A DNA stretch of 64,000 nt, taken from positions 2,480,001 to 2,544,000 of the forward strand of contig CP107926.1 of NCBI GenBank assembly GCA_036015235.1. The letters run 5' to 3'. The notes under the pieces were generated by a model that worked only from the letters and a program-made list of their open reading frames with translations, ran no database searches and was not told the origin of the DNA. The first letter of the stretch is position 1, and every line of letters begins with the position of its first letter. Shown here piece after piece: positions 22,673 to 31,315 of the stretch. Source of the stretch: Streptomyces sp. NBC_00433 (lineage in GTDB: Bacteria > Actinomycetota > Actinomycetes > Streptomycetales > Streptomycetaceae). The translations under genes were made by a program, and so were the position numbers.

Positions 22673-23932
22673 TCACACCGGGATCGCGACCCGCATGACC
22701 AGGCCGCCGCCCTCGCGCGGCTCCGCGCTGATCACGCCGCCGTGCGCCCTGGCCACCGAGCGTGCGATGGACAGCCCGAGCCCGACGCCCTTGTCGCTTC
22801 CGGTGCGCTCGGTGCGCAGCCGGCGGAAAGGCTCGAAAAGATTGTCGATCTCATATGCCGGGACGACCGGTCCCGTGTTGGCCACCACGATCAGCGCGTG
22901 GCCGCCCCGCACCTCGGTGCCCACCTCGACCCAGCCGTCCTCCGGCACGTTGTACCGCACCGCGTTCTGCACCAGGTTCAGCGCGATGCGCTCCAGGAGC
23001 ACCCCGTTGCCCTGGACGACCGCGGGCTCCAAGGCGGCGCGCAGCCGCACGCCCTTGGCCTGGGCCTCCCCGCGGGTCTGCTCGAGCGCCTGGGAGGCGG
23101 CCTCCGCGAGGTCCACCGGCTTGCGGTCGATGATCTCGTTGTCGCTGCGGGCCAGCAGCAGCAGGCCCTCCACCAGCTGCTCGCTGCGCTCGTTGGTGGC
23201 CAGCAGGGTCCTGCCCAGCTGCTGGAGGTCGGCGGACGCCTCCGGATCGGACAGCTGGACCTCCAGCAGGGTCCGGTTGATCGCCAGCGGGGTGCGCAGC
23301 TCGTGCGAGGCGTTCGCCACGAAGCGGCGCTGGGCGTCGAAGGAGCGCTCCAGCCGGTCCAGCATCTCGTCGAAGGTGTCGGCCAGCTCCTTCAGCTCGT
23401 CGTCGGGGCCGTCCAGCTCGATACGGCGCTTGAGGTCGGAGCCGACGACGCCGCGCGCGGTACGGGTGATCCGGCCCAGCGGGGCCAGCACCCGGCCGGC
23501 CATCACGTAGCCGAAGGCGAAGGCCACCAGCGCGAGGCCGATCAGGGCCAGCAGCGAGCGCTTGAGCATCGTGTTGAGCGCCAGGTCCCGCTGGTGCTGC
23601 ATACAGGTGTTCACCGCGGCGATGAACTCCTGCTGGGTGGCCTGGCCGCTGGAGGGCAGCGCCGCGCACCCGTTCGTCTGGATGTTGGCACTGATGATCT
23701 TGAAGGGCATCTCGCTGCCCTGCCGGATGGCCTGCGCGGCCAGCAGGTAGATGATCCACAGCAGCAGCACGCCGGCGATCAGGAACATGCCGCCGTAGAG
23801 CACGGTCAGGCGTATCCGGATGGTCGGCCGCAGCCACGGCGGCTGGCCGTCGGCCTGCGGCGGGTCCCACGGCGGACGCGGCGGGGCCTGCGGGGCAGGG
23901 GGCGGCGGGGAGGAGGGGGACGCTGTCGCCAC
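22673..23932 (-). CDS. cutS: Sensor histidine kinase CutS
   Basis: Membrane kinase of the CutRS system. A 30-residue Pro-rich cytoplasmic N-terminus precedes helix one (about 40-64) and an extracytoplasmic loop with exactly two cysteines, C89 and C110. Helix two (about 126-146), a HAMP domain and the kinase core follow: H210 in NASHELRTPLAI, the N-box LNLVQNAVRYN, the G-boxes VVANTGPVV and GVGLGLSIARS. Position between DUF4193 and cutR matches the streptomycete cut locus. The two loop cysteines agree with the reported redox/disulfide sensing of CutS (published family knowledge). Separated from cutR by 4 bp. Confidence 0.9.
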   Translation of the reverse strand: MATASPSSPPPPAPQAPPRPPWDPPQADGQPPWLRPTIRIRLTVLYGGMFLIAGVLLLWIIYLLAAQAIRQGSEMPFKIISANIQTNGCAALPSSGQATQQEFIAAVNTCMQHQRDLALNTMLKRSLLALIGLALVAFAFGYVMAGRVLAPLGRITRTARGVVGSDLKRRIELDGPDDELKELADTFDEMLDRLERSFDAQRRFVANASHELRTPLAINRTLLEVQLSDPEASADLQQLGRTLLATNERSEQLVEGLLLLARSDNEIIDRKPVDLAEAASQALEQTRGEAQAKGVRLRAALEPAVVQGNGVLLERIALNLVQNAVRYNVPEDGWVEVGTEVRGGHALIVVANTGPVVPAYEIDNLFEPFRRLRTERTGSDKGVGLGLSIARSVARAHGGVISAEPREGGGLVMRVAIPV

Positions 23933-23936
23933 GTGA

Positions 23937-24590
23937 TCAGATCCGATAGCCCGAGCCGGGCACGGTGACGATCACCGGCGGCTCGCCCAGCTTGCGGCGC
24001 AGGGTCATCACCGTGACGCGCACCACGTTGGTGAACGGGTCGGTGTGCTCGTCCCAGGCCTTCTCCAGCAGCTGCTCGGCCGAGACCACCGAGCCCTCGC
24101 TGCGCATCAGCACTTCCAGCACGGCGAACTCCTTGGGCGCCAGGTGCACCTCGGCGCCGTCCCTGGACACCTCGCGGCGGTTCGGGTCGAGCCGGATGCC
24201 GGAGCGCTCCAGGACCGGCGGCAGGGCCGCGGTCGTACGGCGGCCCAGCGCGCGGACCCGGGCGGTCAGCTCGGTGAAGGCGAAGGGCTTGGGCAGGTAG
24301 TCGTCGGCGCCCAGCTCCAGGCCCTCGACGCGGTCGCTGACGTCGCCGGCGGCGGTGAGCATCAGCACCCGGGTGGGCAGCCCCAGCTCGACGATCTGCC
24401 GGCACACGTCGTCACCGTGCACGACCGGGAGGTCACGGTCCAGTACGACCACGTCGTAGTCGTTGACCCCGATCCGCTCCAGGGCGGCGCCGCCGTCGTA
24501 GACCACGTCGACGGCCATGGCCTCGCGGCGAAGGCCGGTGGCAACCGCATCGGCGAGCAGTTGCTCGTCCTCGACGACCAGTACGCGCAA
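23937..24590 (-). CDS. cutR: Response regulator CutR
   Basis: OmpR-class regulator of 217 residues, the same length as characterised CutR. TTG 24590 is preceded by GGAAGGA at ideal spacing and starts at the expected LRVLVVEDEQ; an ATG at 24629 would add 13 atypical residues. The receiver has phosphoacceptor D51 in VVVLDRDLP and Lys in DYLPKPFA. The C-terminal winged helix contains HLAPKEFAVLEVLMR and NVVRVTVMTLRRKLG. First gene of the cutRS operon. Confidence 0.92.
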   Translation of the reverse strand: MRVLVVEDEQLLADAVATGLRREAMAVDVVYDGGAALERIGVNDYDVVVLDRDLPVVHGDDVCRQIVELGLPTRVLMLTAAGDVSDRVEGLELGADDYLPKPFAFTELTARVRALGRRTTAALPPVLERSGIRLDPNRREVSRDGAEVHLAPKEFAVLEVLMRSEGSVVSAEQLLEKAWDEHTDPFTNVVRVTVMTLRRKLGEPPVIVTVPGSGYRI

Positions 24591-24779
24591 GGCGCTGTCC
24601 TTCCGTGAGCTGTGGGAATGCTCCTCCATCCTGCACCGGGGACGGGTAAATCGGCGGTAAGTGCGCCAGCGGTGGAATTTCCCCCCGGCAGATGAGGTTT
24701 CCCCCGCGGACATGGCGGGGAGGACGACTGCACACCAACCCACCACGCCTGCCGCGCGTTGTCGCGCGCGGTATCTGGC

Positions 24780-24800
24780 TTGACACATTCCCCGTGTCAA
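24780..24800. promoter_or_regulatory. Palindromic operator candidate TTGACAC-N7-GTGTCAA
   Basis: A perfect 7-bp inverted repeat with a 7-base spacer (ATTCCCC), 23 bp before the ATG of the small gene at 24824. TTGACA in the left arm could double as a -35 box, but no good -10 box follows at 17 bp. An operator is the better reading. Confidence 0.55.
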
Positions 24801-24823
24801 CGGAGACGACGAGGGGGCGCCAC

Positions 24824-24997
24824 ATGGACGCGTTCACCACCGGAATCCTGCAGCGCATACACACCACGGAGTCCGACCTGCGGAAAGCGCGGGAGACGGG
24901 CGACGAATTCCTCGCCGAGGTCGAACAGGGCGAGCTGGACGACCTGCGCAGGCTCGCCGCGGAGCACGGCGTGGACGTTCGGCCCAAGGTCGCCTGA
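24824..24997 (+). CDS. Small acidic protein, unknown
   Basis: A 57-residue protein starting at ATG 24824 after a GAGGGGG ribosome site. It is almost entirely charged and helical (RIHTTESDLRKARETGDEF, VEQGELDDLRRLAAEHGV), as expected for a small two-helix hairpin. Divergent from cutR, with a terminator hairpin behind it. Similar small genes sit beside cutRS in streptomycetes; the function is unknown. Confidence 0.75.
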   Translation: MDAFTTGILQRIHTTESDLRKARETGDEFLAEVEQGELDDLRRLAAEHGVDVRPKVA

Positions 24998-25009
24998 CCC
25001 CCGGCCGCA

Positions 25010-25038
25010 CGCCCCGGCCCCTTGAGGGAGCCGGGGCG
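25010..25038 (+). terminator. Hairpin after the small gene
   Basis: CGCCCCGGC (25010-25018) pairs with GCCGGGGCG (25030-25038) around a short loop whose edges also pair partly (CCCCT/AGGG). TTCGC follows. Confidence 0.65.
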
Positions 25039-25097
25039 TTCGCATCTGCGCGGGTGGCCGGCCGGAGCCGCCCCGTGCGGGCGGCCGGGACGGGCCG

Positions 25098-25922
25098 TCA
25101 GTCGTGCCAGGCGCCCAGCGCGTCCAGCTGCTGCTGGAGCGGCTCGAAGAGGCCGGTGGGCGCGGCGACCGTCAGGTCGCCCGAGGCGCGCTCGCCCGGC
25201 CGGCCGCCGGTGAGCGCCCCTGCCTCGCGGGCGAAGAGGTCGCCCGCGGCGAGGTCCCAGGGGTTCAGGCCGCGCTCGTAGTAGGCGTCGAGCCGGCCGC
25301 AGCCGACGTCGACCAGGTCGATCGCGGCGGACCCGCCGCGCCGGATGTCGCGGACCTGCGGCAGCAGCGTGCGCACCACCTCCGCCTGCGCGGCCCGGCG
25401 CTCCGACAGGTAGCCGAAGCCGGTGCCGACCAGCGCGTGGGACAGCTCGGGCGCGGGCCTGCGGCGCGCGGGGGCGCCGTTGACCAGTGCGCCGCCGCCC
25501 AGCACCGCCTGGTAGGTCTCGCCGCGCATCGGCGCCTCCACGACGCCCACGACCACCTCGCCGTCCTTCTCGGCGGCGATGCTGACCGCCCAGGACGGCA
25601 GGCCGTAGAGGTAGTTCACGGTGCCGTCCAGCGGGTCGATGACCCAGCGCACCCCGCTGGTGCCCTCCCGGCTCGCGCCCTCCTCGCCGAGGAAGCCGTC
25701 GTCGGGGCGGAGCCGGCCGATGCAGGCGGTGATCAGCTTCTCGGCCGCGATGTCCATCTCGGTCACGACGTCGACCTGGCTGCTCTTGGTGGCGGCGACC
25801 CCGAGGTCGGCGGGGCGGCCGTCGCGCAGCAGTGCGCCGGCTCTGCGGGCCGCGTCGAGTGCGACCTCCAGCAGCTCGGCGAACTCCGCGGTGCGGTCGG
25901 GCGGTGACGCTTGGGTGCTCAC
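25098..25922 (-). CDS. Inositol monophosphatase family protein
   Basis: Mg-dependent phosphatase of the IMPase/FBPase superfamily, 274 residues. Metal and substrate motifs are GEEG (about residue 80), the WVIDPLDGTVNY box and the C-terminal GLNPWDLAAGDLFAREAGA. The GTG start is at 25922, eight bases after the ferrochelatase stop, so the two are likely cotranscribed. Substrate could be inositol phosphate or a related sugar phosphate. Confidence 0.9.
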   Translation of the reverse strand: MSTQASPPDRTAEFAELLEVALDAARRAGALLRDGRPADLGVAATKSSQVDVVTEMDIAAEKLITACIGRLRPDDGFLGEEGASREGTSGVRWVIDPLDGTVNYLYGLPSWAVSIAAEKDGEVVVGVVEAPMRGETYQAVLGGGALVNGAPARRRPAPELSHALVGTGFGYLSERRAAQAEVVRTLLPQVRDIRRGGSAAIDLVDVGCGRLDAYYERGLNPWDLAAGDLFAREAGALTGGRPGERASGDLTVAAPTGLFEPLQQQLDALGAWHD

Positions 25923-25930
25923 GTGACTCC

Positions 25931-27091
25931 TCAGTCCATTCCTGCGGCGGCGGGCAGCGGCGTCCTGGCGGGACAGCAGCCCACGGGGCACACGTCGTGG
26001 CTCGGGCCGAGCGCGCCGAGCGCGCAGCGCGCCGGAGCCGCGCCGCGCTCGGTGGCGGCCCGCTCCAGCACCAGGTCGCGCACGGCCGCGGCGAACCGCG
26101 GGTCGGCCCCGACGGTGGCGGCCCTGCTGACCGGCAGGTCCAGCTCGGCGGCCTTGGCGGTCGCCTCGGTGTCCAGGTCGTACTTCACCTCCATGTGGTC
26201 GGAGACGAAGCCGATCGGCACCATGACGACGGCGGGCACGCCCTCGGCGGCGGCCGCTTCCAGGTGGTCGCAGATGTCGGGTTCGAGCCAGGGGATCTGC
26301 GGGGAGCCGCTGCGGGACTGGTAGACCAGGTCCCAGCCGCGCTCGACGCCGTCCGCCGCCCGCACCGCGCCGGCGACCAGGGCGGCGGTTTCCAGGTGCT
26401 GCGCGACGTAGGCGCCGCCGTCGCCGTGGCCCTCCACCGGGCCCGAGGTGTCCGCGGCCGCCGTCGGGATCGAGTGGGTGGTGAAGGCGAGCCGCGCCCC
26501 GGCCCGCACCGCGGGCGGCAGGGCGGCCAGCGCGGCCAGCGTCGCCTCGGCCATGGGCTCGACGAAGCCTGGGTGGTTGAAGTAGTGCCGCAGCTTGTCG
26601 ACCTGCGGCACCGCGCGCCCCTCGGCGGCGAGGTCGGCCAGGGCGGCGGCCAGGTTCTCGCGGTATTGCCGGCAGCCCGAGTAGGAGGCGTAGGCGCTGG
26701 TGGCCAGCACCAGGATGCGGCGGTGGCCGGCGTCGGACATCTCCCGCAGGGTGTCGGTCAGGTAGGGCGCCCAGTTGCGGTTCCCCCAGTGGACCGGCAG
26801 GTCCAGACCGTGCTCGGCGAAGTCCTTGCGCAGGGCGTCGAGCAGGTCGCGGTTCTGCGCGTTGATCGGGCTGACGCCGCCGAAGAGGAAGTAGTGCCTG
26901 CCGACCTCCTTGAGCCGCTCGCGCGGGATGCCGCGGCCGCGGGTCACGTTCTCCAGGAACGGCACCACGTCGTCTGGTCCCTCGGGGCCGCCGAAGGACA
27001 GCAGCAGCAGCGCGTCGTAGGGGGCCGGGCCGGTGCCCGGCGCTGCGGTCGCCGGCGGGCGGGCGTCGTTGGGGGGTGACTGCTCTGGCAT
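25931..27091 (-). CDS. cpfC: Coproporphyrin III ferrochelatase
   Basis: Inserts iron into the porphyrin in the actinobacterial (coproporphyrin-dependent) haem pathway; older name hemH. The 386-residue protein has [18 protein letters not shown] near the N-terminus, TTHSIP and [11 protein letters not shown] (metal-site His and Glu region) and a C-terminal iron-sulfur motif with C356, C368, C372 and C373. The last cluster supports a [2Fe-2S] site, as in other actinobacterial enzymes. ATG 27091 begins the gene. Followed closely by the inositol monophosphatase gene. Confidence 0.92.
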   Translation of the reverse strand: MPEQSPPNDARPPATAAPGTGPAPYDALLLLSFGGPEGPDDVVPFLENVTRGRGIPRERLKEVGRHYFLFGGVSPINAQNRDLLDALRKDFAEHGLDLPVHWGNRNWAPYLTDTLREMSDAGHRRILVLATSAYASYSGCRQYRENLAAALADLAAEGRAVPQVDKLRHYFNHPGFVEPMAEATLAALAALPPAVRAGARLAFTTHSIPTAAADTSGPVEGHGDGGAYVAQHLETAALVAGAVRAADGVERGWDLVYQSRSGSPQIPWLEPDICDHLEAAAAEGVPAVVMVPIGFVSDHMEVKYDLDTEATAKAAELDLPVSRAATVGADPRFAAAVRDLVLERAATERGAAPARCALGALGPSHDVCPVGCCPARTPLPAAAGMD

Positions 27092-27156
27092 ACCTCCGAT
27101 CCTGCCACCAGGCGCCCGACGCCCCCGACCGGCCCCGGCCGAGCGGGGCGGCCTTC

Positions 27157-27189
27157 AACCGGTTGCCGCGCGCCGGATAACCGGTTGCC
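27157..27189. promoter_or_regulatory. Two direct repeats AACCGGTTGCC, 22 bp apart
   Basis: AACCGGTTGCC occurs at 27157-27167 and again at 27179-27189. Each contains the palindrome AACCGGTT. The 22-bp distance is two helical turns. They lie between the divergent ferrochelatase and MFS genes, just upstream of the MFS start, and are a candidate operator. Confidence 0.55.
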
Positions 27190-27240
27190 ACGCTTCGTAA
27201 GCTGTACGGACCCACCAGAGTCCTTACCGGGAGCGCCATC

Positions 27241-28515
27241 GTGACCAGCCCCTATCGCGCGATATTCGCGGCGCCCGGCAGCCGGGCCTTCTCCGCGGCG
27301 GGGCTGGTCGGGCGGATGCCGCTGTCCATGCTGGGGATCGGCATCGTGACGATGGTCTCGCAGGTCACCGGGCGCTACGGGCTCGCCGGCGCGTTGTCGG
27401 CGACCGTCGCGCTGTCCGGCGCGGCCTTCGGGCCGCAGGTCTCCAGGCTGGTGGACAGGTACGGCCAGGCGCGGGTGCTGCGGCCGGCGGCCGCGATCAC
27501 CGTGCTGTCGGTGCTGGTGCTGCTGGCCCTGGTGCGGGGCCGGGCGCCCTACTGGCTGCTCTTCGTGTGCGCGGTGGGCGCCGGCGTCATGCCGAGCCTG
27601 GGCGCGATGGTGCGGGCCCGCTGGTCGGCCATCCACCGGGGGGCGCCGGAACTTCTGCACACGGCGTATTCGTTCGAGTCCGTGGTGGACGAGATCGTCT
27701 TCATCGTCGGCCCGATCCTGTCCATCGGGCTGTGCACGGGCTGGTTCTCCGAGGCGGGGCCGCTGCTGGCCGCCCTGTTCCTGGGCACCGGAGTGCTGCT
27801 GCTGACCGCGCAGCGCCGGACCGAGCCGCGGCCGCATCCGCGCACCCACCAGGGGGGCGGCTCGCCGCTGCGGTCGCCCGGCATGCCGGTGCTCATCGGG
27901 GTCTTCGTCGGGATCGGCATGATCTTCGGCGGGGTCGAGGTGATCACCCTGGCCTTCGCAGACGAGCGCGGCCACAAGCCGCTGGCGAGTCTGGTGCTGG
28001 CGACATATGCCCTCGGGTCGTGCCTGGCCGGACTGGCGTTCGGCCTGATGAGACCGCGCGGGACCGCGCAGGGCAGGTTCCTGCTGGGCGTGAGCCTGAT
28101 GGCGGTGAGTATGATCCCGCCACTACTGGTCGGAAACCTGGCGTTCCTGGCCGTGGCGCTGTTCTTCTCCGGTCTGACGATCGCACCGACAATGGTGACG
28201 TCGATGAACCTGGTCGAACGGCTGGTACCGCGGGCACAGCTGACCGAGGGCATGACGTGGACCACCACGGGGCTCGCGATCGGGGTCGCCCTGGGGGCCG
28301 CGCTCTCCGGTCGGCTGACCGACGCGCAGGGCGCCTCGACGGCCTTCGCGGTGCCCGCCGCCGCGGCGGTGCTCGCCGCGGCGGTGGCAGGACTCGGGTA
28401 TCGCCGGCTGCGTCCGGCGTCGGAGCGGGAGGAGCCGCGCGGTGGGTACGACGACGACAGGCACGGCACGATCGAGGCGCACGACGCGATCGACGGACAC
28501 GGGGACATGGCGTAA
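27241..28515 (+). CDS. MFS transporter
   Basis: Major facilitator superfamily protein of 424 residues with about 12 hydrophobic segments. The motif-A-like loop is RLVDRYGQARVLRP and the central loop at about 195-215 is charged. GTG 27241 is preceded by GGGAG. The hydrophilic tail after residue 390 is Asp/Arg-rich. Its 3' end overlaps the start of the lactone oxidase gene by 74 bp. Substrate unknown; similar to exporter-type drug and metabolite carriers. Confidence 0.82.
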   Translation: MTSPYRAIFAAPGSRAFSAAGLVGRMPLSMLGIGIVTMVSQVTGRYGLAGALSATVALSGAAFGPQVSRLVDRYGQARVLRPAAAITVLSVLVLLALVRGRAPYWLLFVCAVGAGVMPSLGAMVRARWSAIHRGAPELLHTAYSFESVVDEIVFIVGPILSIGLCTGWFSEAGPLLAALFLGTGVLLLTAQRRTEPRPHPRTHQGGGSPLRSPGMPVLIGVFVGIGMIFGGVEVITLAFADERGHKPLASLVLATYALGSCLAGLAFGLMRPRGTAQGRFLLGVSLMAVSMIPPLLVGNLAFLAVALFFSGLTIAPTMVTSMNLVERLVPRAQLTEGMTWTTTGLAIGVALGAALSGRLTDAQGASTAFAVPAAAAVLAAAVAGLGYRRLRPASEREEPRGGYDDDRHGTIEAHDAIDGHGDMA

Positions 28516-29794
28516 CTGGGCGGGCAATGTCGCCGCGCGCCCGGTGCGCACCGCGACGCCGGCCTCGGCCGACGAGCTGGCCGAGGTGCTGCGGGCGGCC
28601 GCGGCGGACGGCCTGACGGCCAAGGCGGTCGGCTCGGGCCACTCCTTCACCTCGGCCGCCGCCACCGGCGGGGTGCTGATCCGCCCCGAGCGGCTGACCG
28701 CGATCCGCTCCATCGACCGGGCCGCGGGCACCGTGACCGCCGAGGCGGGGGTGCAGCTCAAGCAGCTCAACGCGGCGCTGGCCGCGGAGGGCCTGTCGCT
28801 GACCAACATGGGCGACATCATGGAGCAGACGGTGGCAGGCGCCACCAGCACCGGCACCCACGGCACCGGACGGGACTCGGGCTCCATCGCGGCGCAGATC
28901 ACCGCGCTCGAACTGGTCACCGCCGACGGCTCGGTGCTGACCTGCTCGGCCGACGAGCGGCCCGAGGTCTTCGCCGCCGCCAGGATCGGCCTCGGCGCGC
29001 TCGGCGTGATCAGCGCGGTCACCTTCGCGGTGGAGCCGGTCTTCCTGCTGACCGCCCGTGAGGAGCCGATGGCCTTCGACCGGGTGATGTCCGAGTTCGA
29101 CGCGCTCGCCGCGGAGAACGAGCACTTCGAGTTCTACTGGTTCCCGCACACCGACAGCTGCAACACCAAGCGCAACAACCGCAGCCAGGGGCCCGCGGCG
29201 CCGCTTCCCGCGGTCCGCGGCTGGATCGACGACGAACTGCTGTCCAACGGGGTCTTCCAGGCCGCCTGCGCGGTGGGCAGGGCCGCTCCCGCGGCCATCC
29301 CGGGCATCGCCAGGATCTCCAGCCGCGCGCTGTCGGCCCGTACGTACACCGACATCCCCTACAAGGTCTTCACCAGCCCGCGCCGGGTGCGCTTCGTGGA
29401 GATGGAGTACGCGGTGCCGCGGGAGGCGGCGGTCGACGCGATCCGGCAGCTCAAGGCGATGGTCGAGCGGTCGTCCCTGCGGATCAGCTTCCCGGTGGAG
29501 GTACGGGTCGCGCCGGCCGACGACATCGCGCTGTCGACGGCGTCCGGCCGGGACAGCGCGTACATCGCCGTGCATATGTTCCGCGGCAGCCGATACCAGG
29601 AGTATTTCACCGCGGTCGAGAAGATCATGACGGAGCGCGGCGGCCGGCCGCACTGGGGCAAGATGCACACCAGGGACGCGGACTACTTCAGGACGGCCTA
29701 CCCGCGCTTCACCGAGTTCACCGACCTGCGCGACCGGTTGGACCCGGGGCGGCTGTTCGCCAACGACTACCTCCGGCGGGTGCTTGGTTCGTAG
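28442..29794 (+). CDS. FAD-linked aldonolactone oxidase (D-arabinono-1,4-lactone oxidase family)
   Basis: Flavoprotein of the VAO/PCMH family, 450 residues. The N-terminal FAD-binding domain has VGSGHSFTSAA, with H67 as probable covalent flavin ligand, and the TSTGTHGTGRDSG stretch. The ALO domain runs to the C-terminus and ends HWGKMHTRDADYF and RLDPGRLFANDYL, both typical of the family. It oxidises sugar 1,4-lactones such as gulono- or arabinono-lactone. GTG 28442 overlaps the MFS gene; the conserved region starts at TWRNWAGN, so a later start is possible. Confidence 0.88.
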   Translation: MGTTTTGTARSRRTTRSTDTGTWRNWAGNVAARPVRTATPASADELAEVLRAAAADGLTAKAVGSGHSFTSAAATGGVLIRPERLTAIRSIDRAAGTVTAEAGVQLKQLNAALAAEGLSLTNMGDIMEQTVAGATSTGTHGTGRDSGSIAAQITALELVTADGSVLTCSADERPEVFAAARIGLGALGVISAVTFAVEPVFLLTAREEPMAFDRVMSEFDALAAENEHFEFYWFPHTDSCNTKRNNRSQGPAAPLPAVRGWIDDELLSNGVFQAACAVGRAAPAAIPGIARISSRALSARTYTDIPYKVFTSPRRVRFVEMEYAVPREAAVDAIRQLKAMVERSSLRISFPVEVRVAPADDIALSTASGRDSAYIAVHMFRGSRYQEYFTAVEKIMTERGGRPHWGKMHTRDADYFRTAYPRFTEFTDLRDRLDPGRLFANDYLRRVLGS

Positions 29795-30179
29795 CCCTTC
29801 GCCCCCGTTTGCCCCCGGCGCGTCCCACGAACGAGTGAGCCGGGTCACTCAACTCCCCTGCCGTACACCACATTCCGCGGCGCGGCAGCCACCCCCCGCT
29901 GGCCCAAATGGAGTACCGTGACGAATCCGTGCTCCCGGTTGCCCGTCCGGTCGCCCGGACGAACGGGAGGGGAGCCTCGACGGCGCTCGTCCCGGAGTGC
30001 GGCGATCGGTCACACTCAGTGGCCAATCGACCACCGTCCCATAACGGCGTGTCACCAGTCAGTGCCGACACGCCGGGTAACTCTGCAAGGTTGTGGCACG
30101 CTGCACCCGGGCAGGCCACACTCGTCCAACGGGAGCAGCGACGCAACTGACGTCGGCAGGCACCACCCGGGAGGTAACC
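29795..30179. other. 385-bp intergenic region upstream of sepH
   Basis: No gene is seen. It holds a 9-bp inverted repeat, CGGCGTGTC (30044-30052) and GACACGCCG (30066-30074), about 105 bp before the sepH start, and a weaker GAGTGA/TCACTC hairpin behind the lactone oxidase gene. The sepH promoter presumably lies here. Confidence 0.5.
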
Positions 30180-31250
30180 GTGCCCGAACTGCGCGTCGTG
30201 GCCGTCAGCAACGACGGCACACGACTGGTGCTCAAGGCTGCCGACAGCACGGAATACACGCTCCCGATCGACGAGCGGCTGCGCGCCGCCGTCCGCAACG
30301 ACCGTGCCAGGCTCGGCCAGATCGAGATCGAGGTCGAGAGCCATCTGCGGCCCCGCGACATCCAGGCGCGGATACGCTCGGGCGCCTCCGCCGAGGAAGT
30401 CGCGCAGATGGCCGGCATCCCCGTGGAGCGGGTACGCCGGTTCGAGGGCCCCGTGCTGGCCGAGCGCGCCTTCATGGCCGAGCGGGCCAGGAAGACCCCG
30501 GTCAGGCGGCAGGGCGAGAGCACCGGCCCGCAACTGGGCGAGGCCGTGGCCGAACGGCTGCTGCTGCGCGGCGCGGAGAAGGAGACCGTGCTGTGGGACT
30601 CCTGGCGGCGCGACGACGGCACCTGGGAGGTGCTGCTGGTCTACCGGGTCGCCGGTGAGCCGCACTCGGCGAGCTGGACCTACGACCCGCCGCGCCGGCT
30701 GGTGCAGGCCGTGGACGACGAGGCCAGGTCGCTGATCGGCGAGACCACGCAGGCGCAGTCGCAGGCGCAGGAGCCGAGCTTTCCGTTCGTGCCGAGGATC
30801 GCGCGGCTGCCGAGGGATCGCCCGCTGGACCGGGCGCTCGACCGGCAGTTGGACCGCCAGGACCGTGAGCCGCGCGAGGCGCGCGAAGCGCGGGCCGAAG
30901 CCGTCGCCGCCGCCGAGCCGGACGAGCGCGACTCGCTGACCAGCCTGCTTGAGGCGGTGCCGAGCTTCCGCGGCGACATGGTGGTGCCCGCGCCGCCGAC
31001 CGCCCCGCCGGACCCCGTGCCGGCGGAGCCGGCGGCCGAGGTCGAGCAGGAGACGGCGGCTCCGGCCGCCAGCGCGGGTTCGGCTTACGCCGACGTCCTC
31101 ATGCCCCGGGCCGTCGCGGGCCACCGCGACCGGTTGGTCGGTACGACCGACCGCCAGGCCGAGGCGGACGGCGTACGCCCCGGCCGCCGGGCGACGGTCC
31201 CCAGCTGGGACGAGATCGTCTTCGGCAGCCGCCGCAAGAAGCAGGAATAG
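30180..31250 (+). CDS. sepH: Cell division protein SepH
   Basis: Actinobacterial division factor that binds FtsZ and promotes filament assembly. The 356-residue protein has the N-terminal DUF3071 domain (PELRVVAVSNDGTRLVLK) with a helix-turn-helix (SAEEVAQMAGIPVERVRRF). A WRRDDGTWEVLLVY segment, a long Pro/Glu/Ala-rich disordered linker and the conserved C-terminal motif PSWDEIVFG follow. GTG 30180 is preceded by GGGAGG; the frame is open further upstream without homology. Regulation may involve the inverted repeat upstream. Confidence 0.92.
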   Translation: MPELRVVAVSNDGTRLVLKAADSTEYTLPIDERLRAAVRNDRARLGQIEIEVESHLRPRDIQARIRSGASAEEVAQMAGIPVERVRRFEGPVLAERAFMAERARKTPVRRQGESTGPQLGEAVAERLLLRGAEKETVLWDSWRRDDGTWEVLLVYRVAGEPHSASWTYDPPRRLVQAVDDEARSLIGETTQAQSQAQEPSFPFVPRIARLPRDRPLDRALDRQLDRQDREPREAREARAEAVAAAEPDERDSLTSLLEAVPSFRGDMVVPAPPTAPPDPVPAEPAAEVEQETAAPAASAGSAYADVLMPRAVAGHRDRLVGTTDRQAEADGVRPGRRATVPSWDEIVFGSRRKKQE

Positions 31251-31315
31251 CCCTCCTGCCCTCACTGATCCCCGGGTCCCCCGGGCGGGGGGCGCCCCTG
31301 CCCTGCCGGGCGAGC

